Shown piece by piece: positions 5,622 through 6,345 of a stretch of 6,345 nucleotides of DNA. The notes beneath the pieces are model-generated. The model searched no databases and was not told the origin of the DNA. It was given only the letters and a program-made list of their open reading frames with translations. This DNA is from an uncultured Clostridia bacterium (GTDB lineage: Bacteria; Bacillota; Clostridia; Oscillospirales; Acutalibacteraceae): NCBI GenBank assembly GCA_946497265.1, contig CAMMKL010000126.1:1-6345 (forward strand), read 5' to 3'. Position 1 is the stretch's first letter; every line of letters begins with the position of its first letter. The position numbers were made by a program, and so were the translations under genes.

Positions 5622-6345
5622 GTGACGAAAAAACGCATAGCCGTCCTGTTTGGCGGCGTATCCTCCGAACATGAAGTTTCCCGTATGTCCGCCGCTACTG
5701 TGTTGCGCAATATCCCAGAGGAAAAATACGAGGTGCTCCAGCTAGGCATTACCAAAGAAGGGAAATGGCTGTTATTTACCGGTAATACGGACGAAATCCT
5801 AAACGGAAACTGGGAAAGCAACCCCCTTAATCGCCCGGCCTTTCTGCTTCCCGATACCACGGTACATGGCCTGCTTGTCAAGGAGGCAACCGGTTGGAAT
5901 ACCGTTCGGCTGGACGCCGCTATCCCGGTGTTGCACGGCAAAAACGGGGAAGACGGTACCATGCAGGGCCTATTGCAGCTTGCCGGCATCCCTTTCGTGG
6001 GCTGTGACGCCACTTCCTCCGCTGCCTGTATGGATAAGGTAATCACCAACGTCATGCTGGAGCACGCCGGCATCCCCCAGGCCCGGTTCACCTGGCTCTA
6101 CGCGGCTGATTTTGACCGTGACCCGGAAGGCGTCACAACCGCCGTAGAAGCAGAGCTTGGGAGCTATCCCCTCTTTGTAAAGCCCGCCAACGCCGGTTCT
6201 TCTGTGGGGGTAAGCAAAGCCTGCAACCGGGAAGACCTGATGGCTGGGCTCCGCAAAGCCGCAAAGGAAGACCGCAAGGTCCTGATTGAAGAAAACATCG
6301 GGGGGGAGGAAGGGGAATGCGCCGAATGGGGCAACGAAAATCAAA
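5622..6345 (+). CDS. ddl: D-alanine--D-alanine ligase (partial, runs off right edge)
   Basis: ATP-grasp enzyme that joins two D-alanines for the peptidoglycan pentapeptide, in the cytoplasm. About 241 residues are present of a usual 310-370. The start is GTG, giving MTKKRIAVLFGGVSSEHEVS, with the first D-Ala-site signature GGxSSEHEVS at 11-20. HGKNGEDGTMQGLLQLAGIP (105-124) and SAACMDK (133-139) follow, then the ATP-binding VKPANAGSSVGVSKA (186-200) and LIEENI (221-226). The part that would separate D-Ala from D-Lac or D-Ser specificity (the omega loop) is mostly beyond the edge, so a Van-type variant is not fully excluded, but no van neighbours are visible. The last 15 or so residues read GGEEGECAEWGNENQ where the family has a hydrophobic strand like EVECAVLGN; this looks like sequence error at the edge. 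The gene has its own promoter. Confidence 0.92.
   Translation, partial: MTKKRIAVLFGGVSSEHEVSRMSAATVLRNIPEEKYEVLQLGITKEGKWLLFTGNTDEILNGNWESNPLNRPAFLLPDTTVHGLLVKEATGWNTVRLDAAIPVLHGKNGEDGTMQGLLQLAGIPFVGCDATSSAACMDKVITNVMLEHAGIPQARFTWLYAADFDRDPEGVTTAVEAELGSYPLFVKPANAGSSVGVSKACNREDLMAGLRKAAKEDRKVLIEENIGGEEGECAEWGNENQ

Overview
This 6.3 kb window looks like chromosomal DNA from a low-to-mid GC member of the Bacillota, most likely a clostridial anaerobe. The glutamine synthetase is of the GSI-alpha type, the partial sigma factor resembles clostridial ECF factors, ribosome binding sites are strong purine-rich AGGAGG types, and promoters are sigma-A-like. No mobile element, CRISPR array, tRNA or rRNA is visible. 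All five complete genes are intact and belong to well-known families.

Layout: the left two thirds read leftward on the minus strand in the order hisH (4450-3827), hisF (3824-3066), glnA (2818-1469), asnA (1380-370), then the 5' part of an ECF-type sigma factor gene (256 to the left edge). On the right, mntP (4673-5260) diverges from hisH, and a GTG-started D-alanine--D-alanine ligase gene (ddl, from 5622) runs off the right edge.

The leftward block is centred on ammonia and glutamine. GlnA fixes ammonium into glutamine. AsnA uses ammonium directly to make asparagine. HisH hydrolyses glutamine and feeds the ammonia to HisF for the imidazole ring of histidine and for the purine by-product AICAR. 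hisH and hisF are almost contiguous (2 bp gap) with their own promoter. glnA has a separate consensus promoter and a leader of about 140 nt that ends in an intrinsic terminator just before the glnA ribosome binding site, a classic attenuation layout. asnA probably follows glnA on the same transcript and is closed by a strong terminator.

The most interesting element is the glnA leader: several hairpins, an alternative long-range stem, and a 5' hairpin loop complementary to the terminator loop. I recognise no named riboswitch or T-box in it. No other undescribed system is apparent. Both extreme ends (about 50 bases each) depart abruptly from family expectation, which suggests contig-edge sequence errors or misjoins and not biology.
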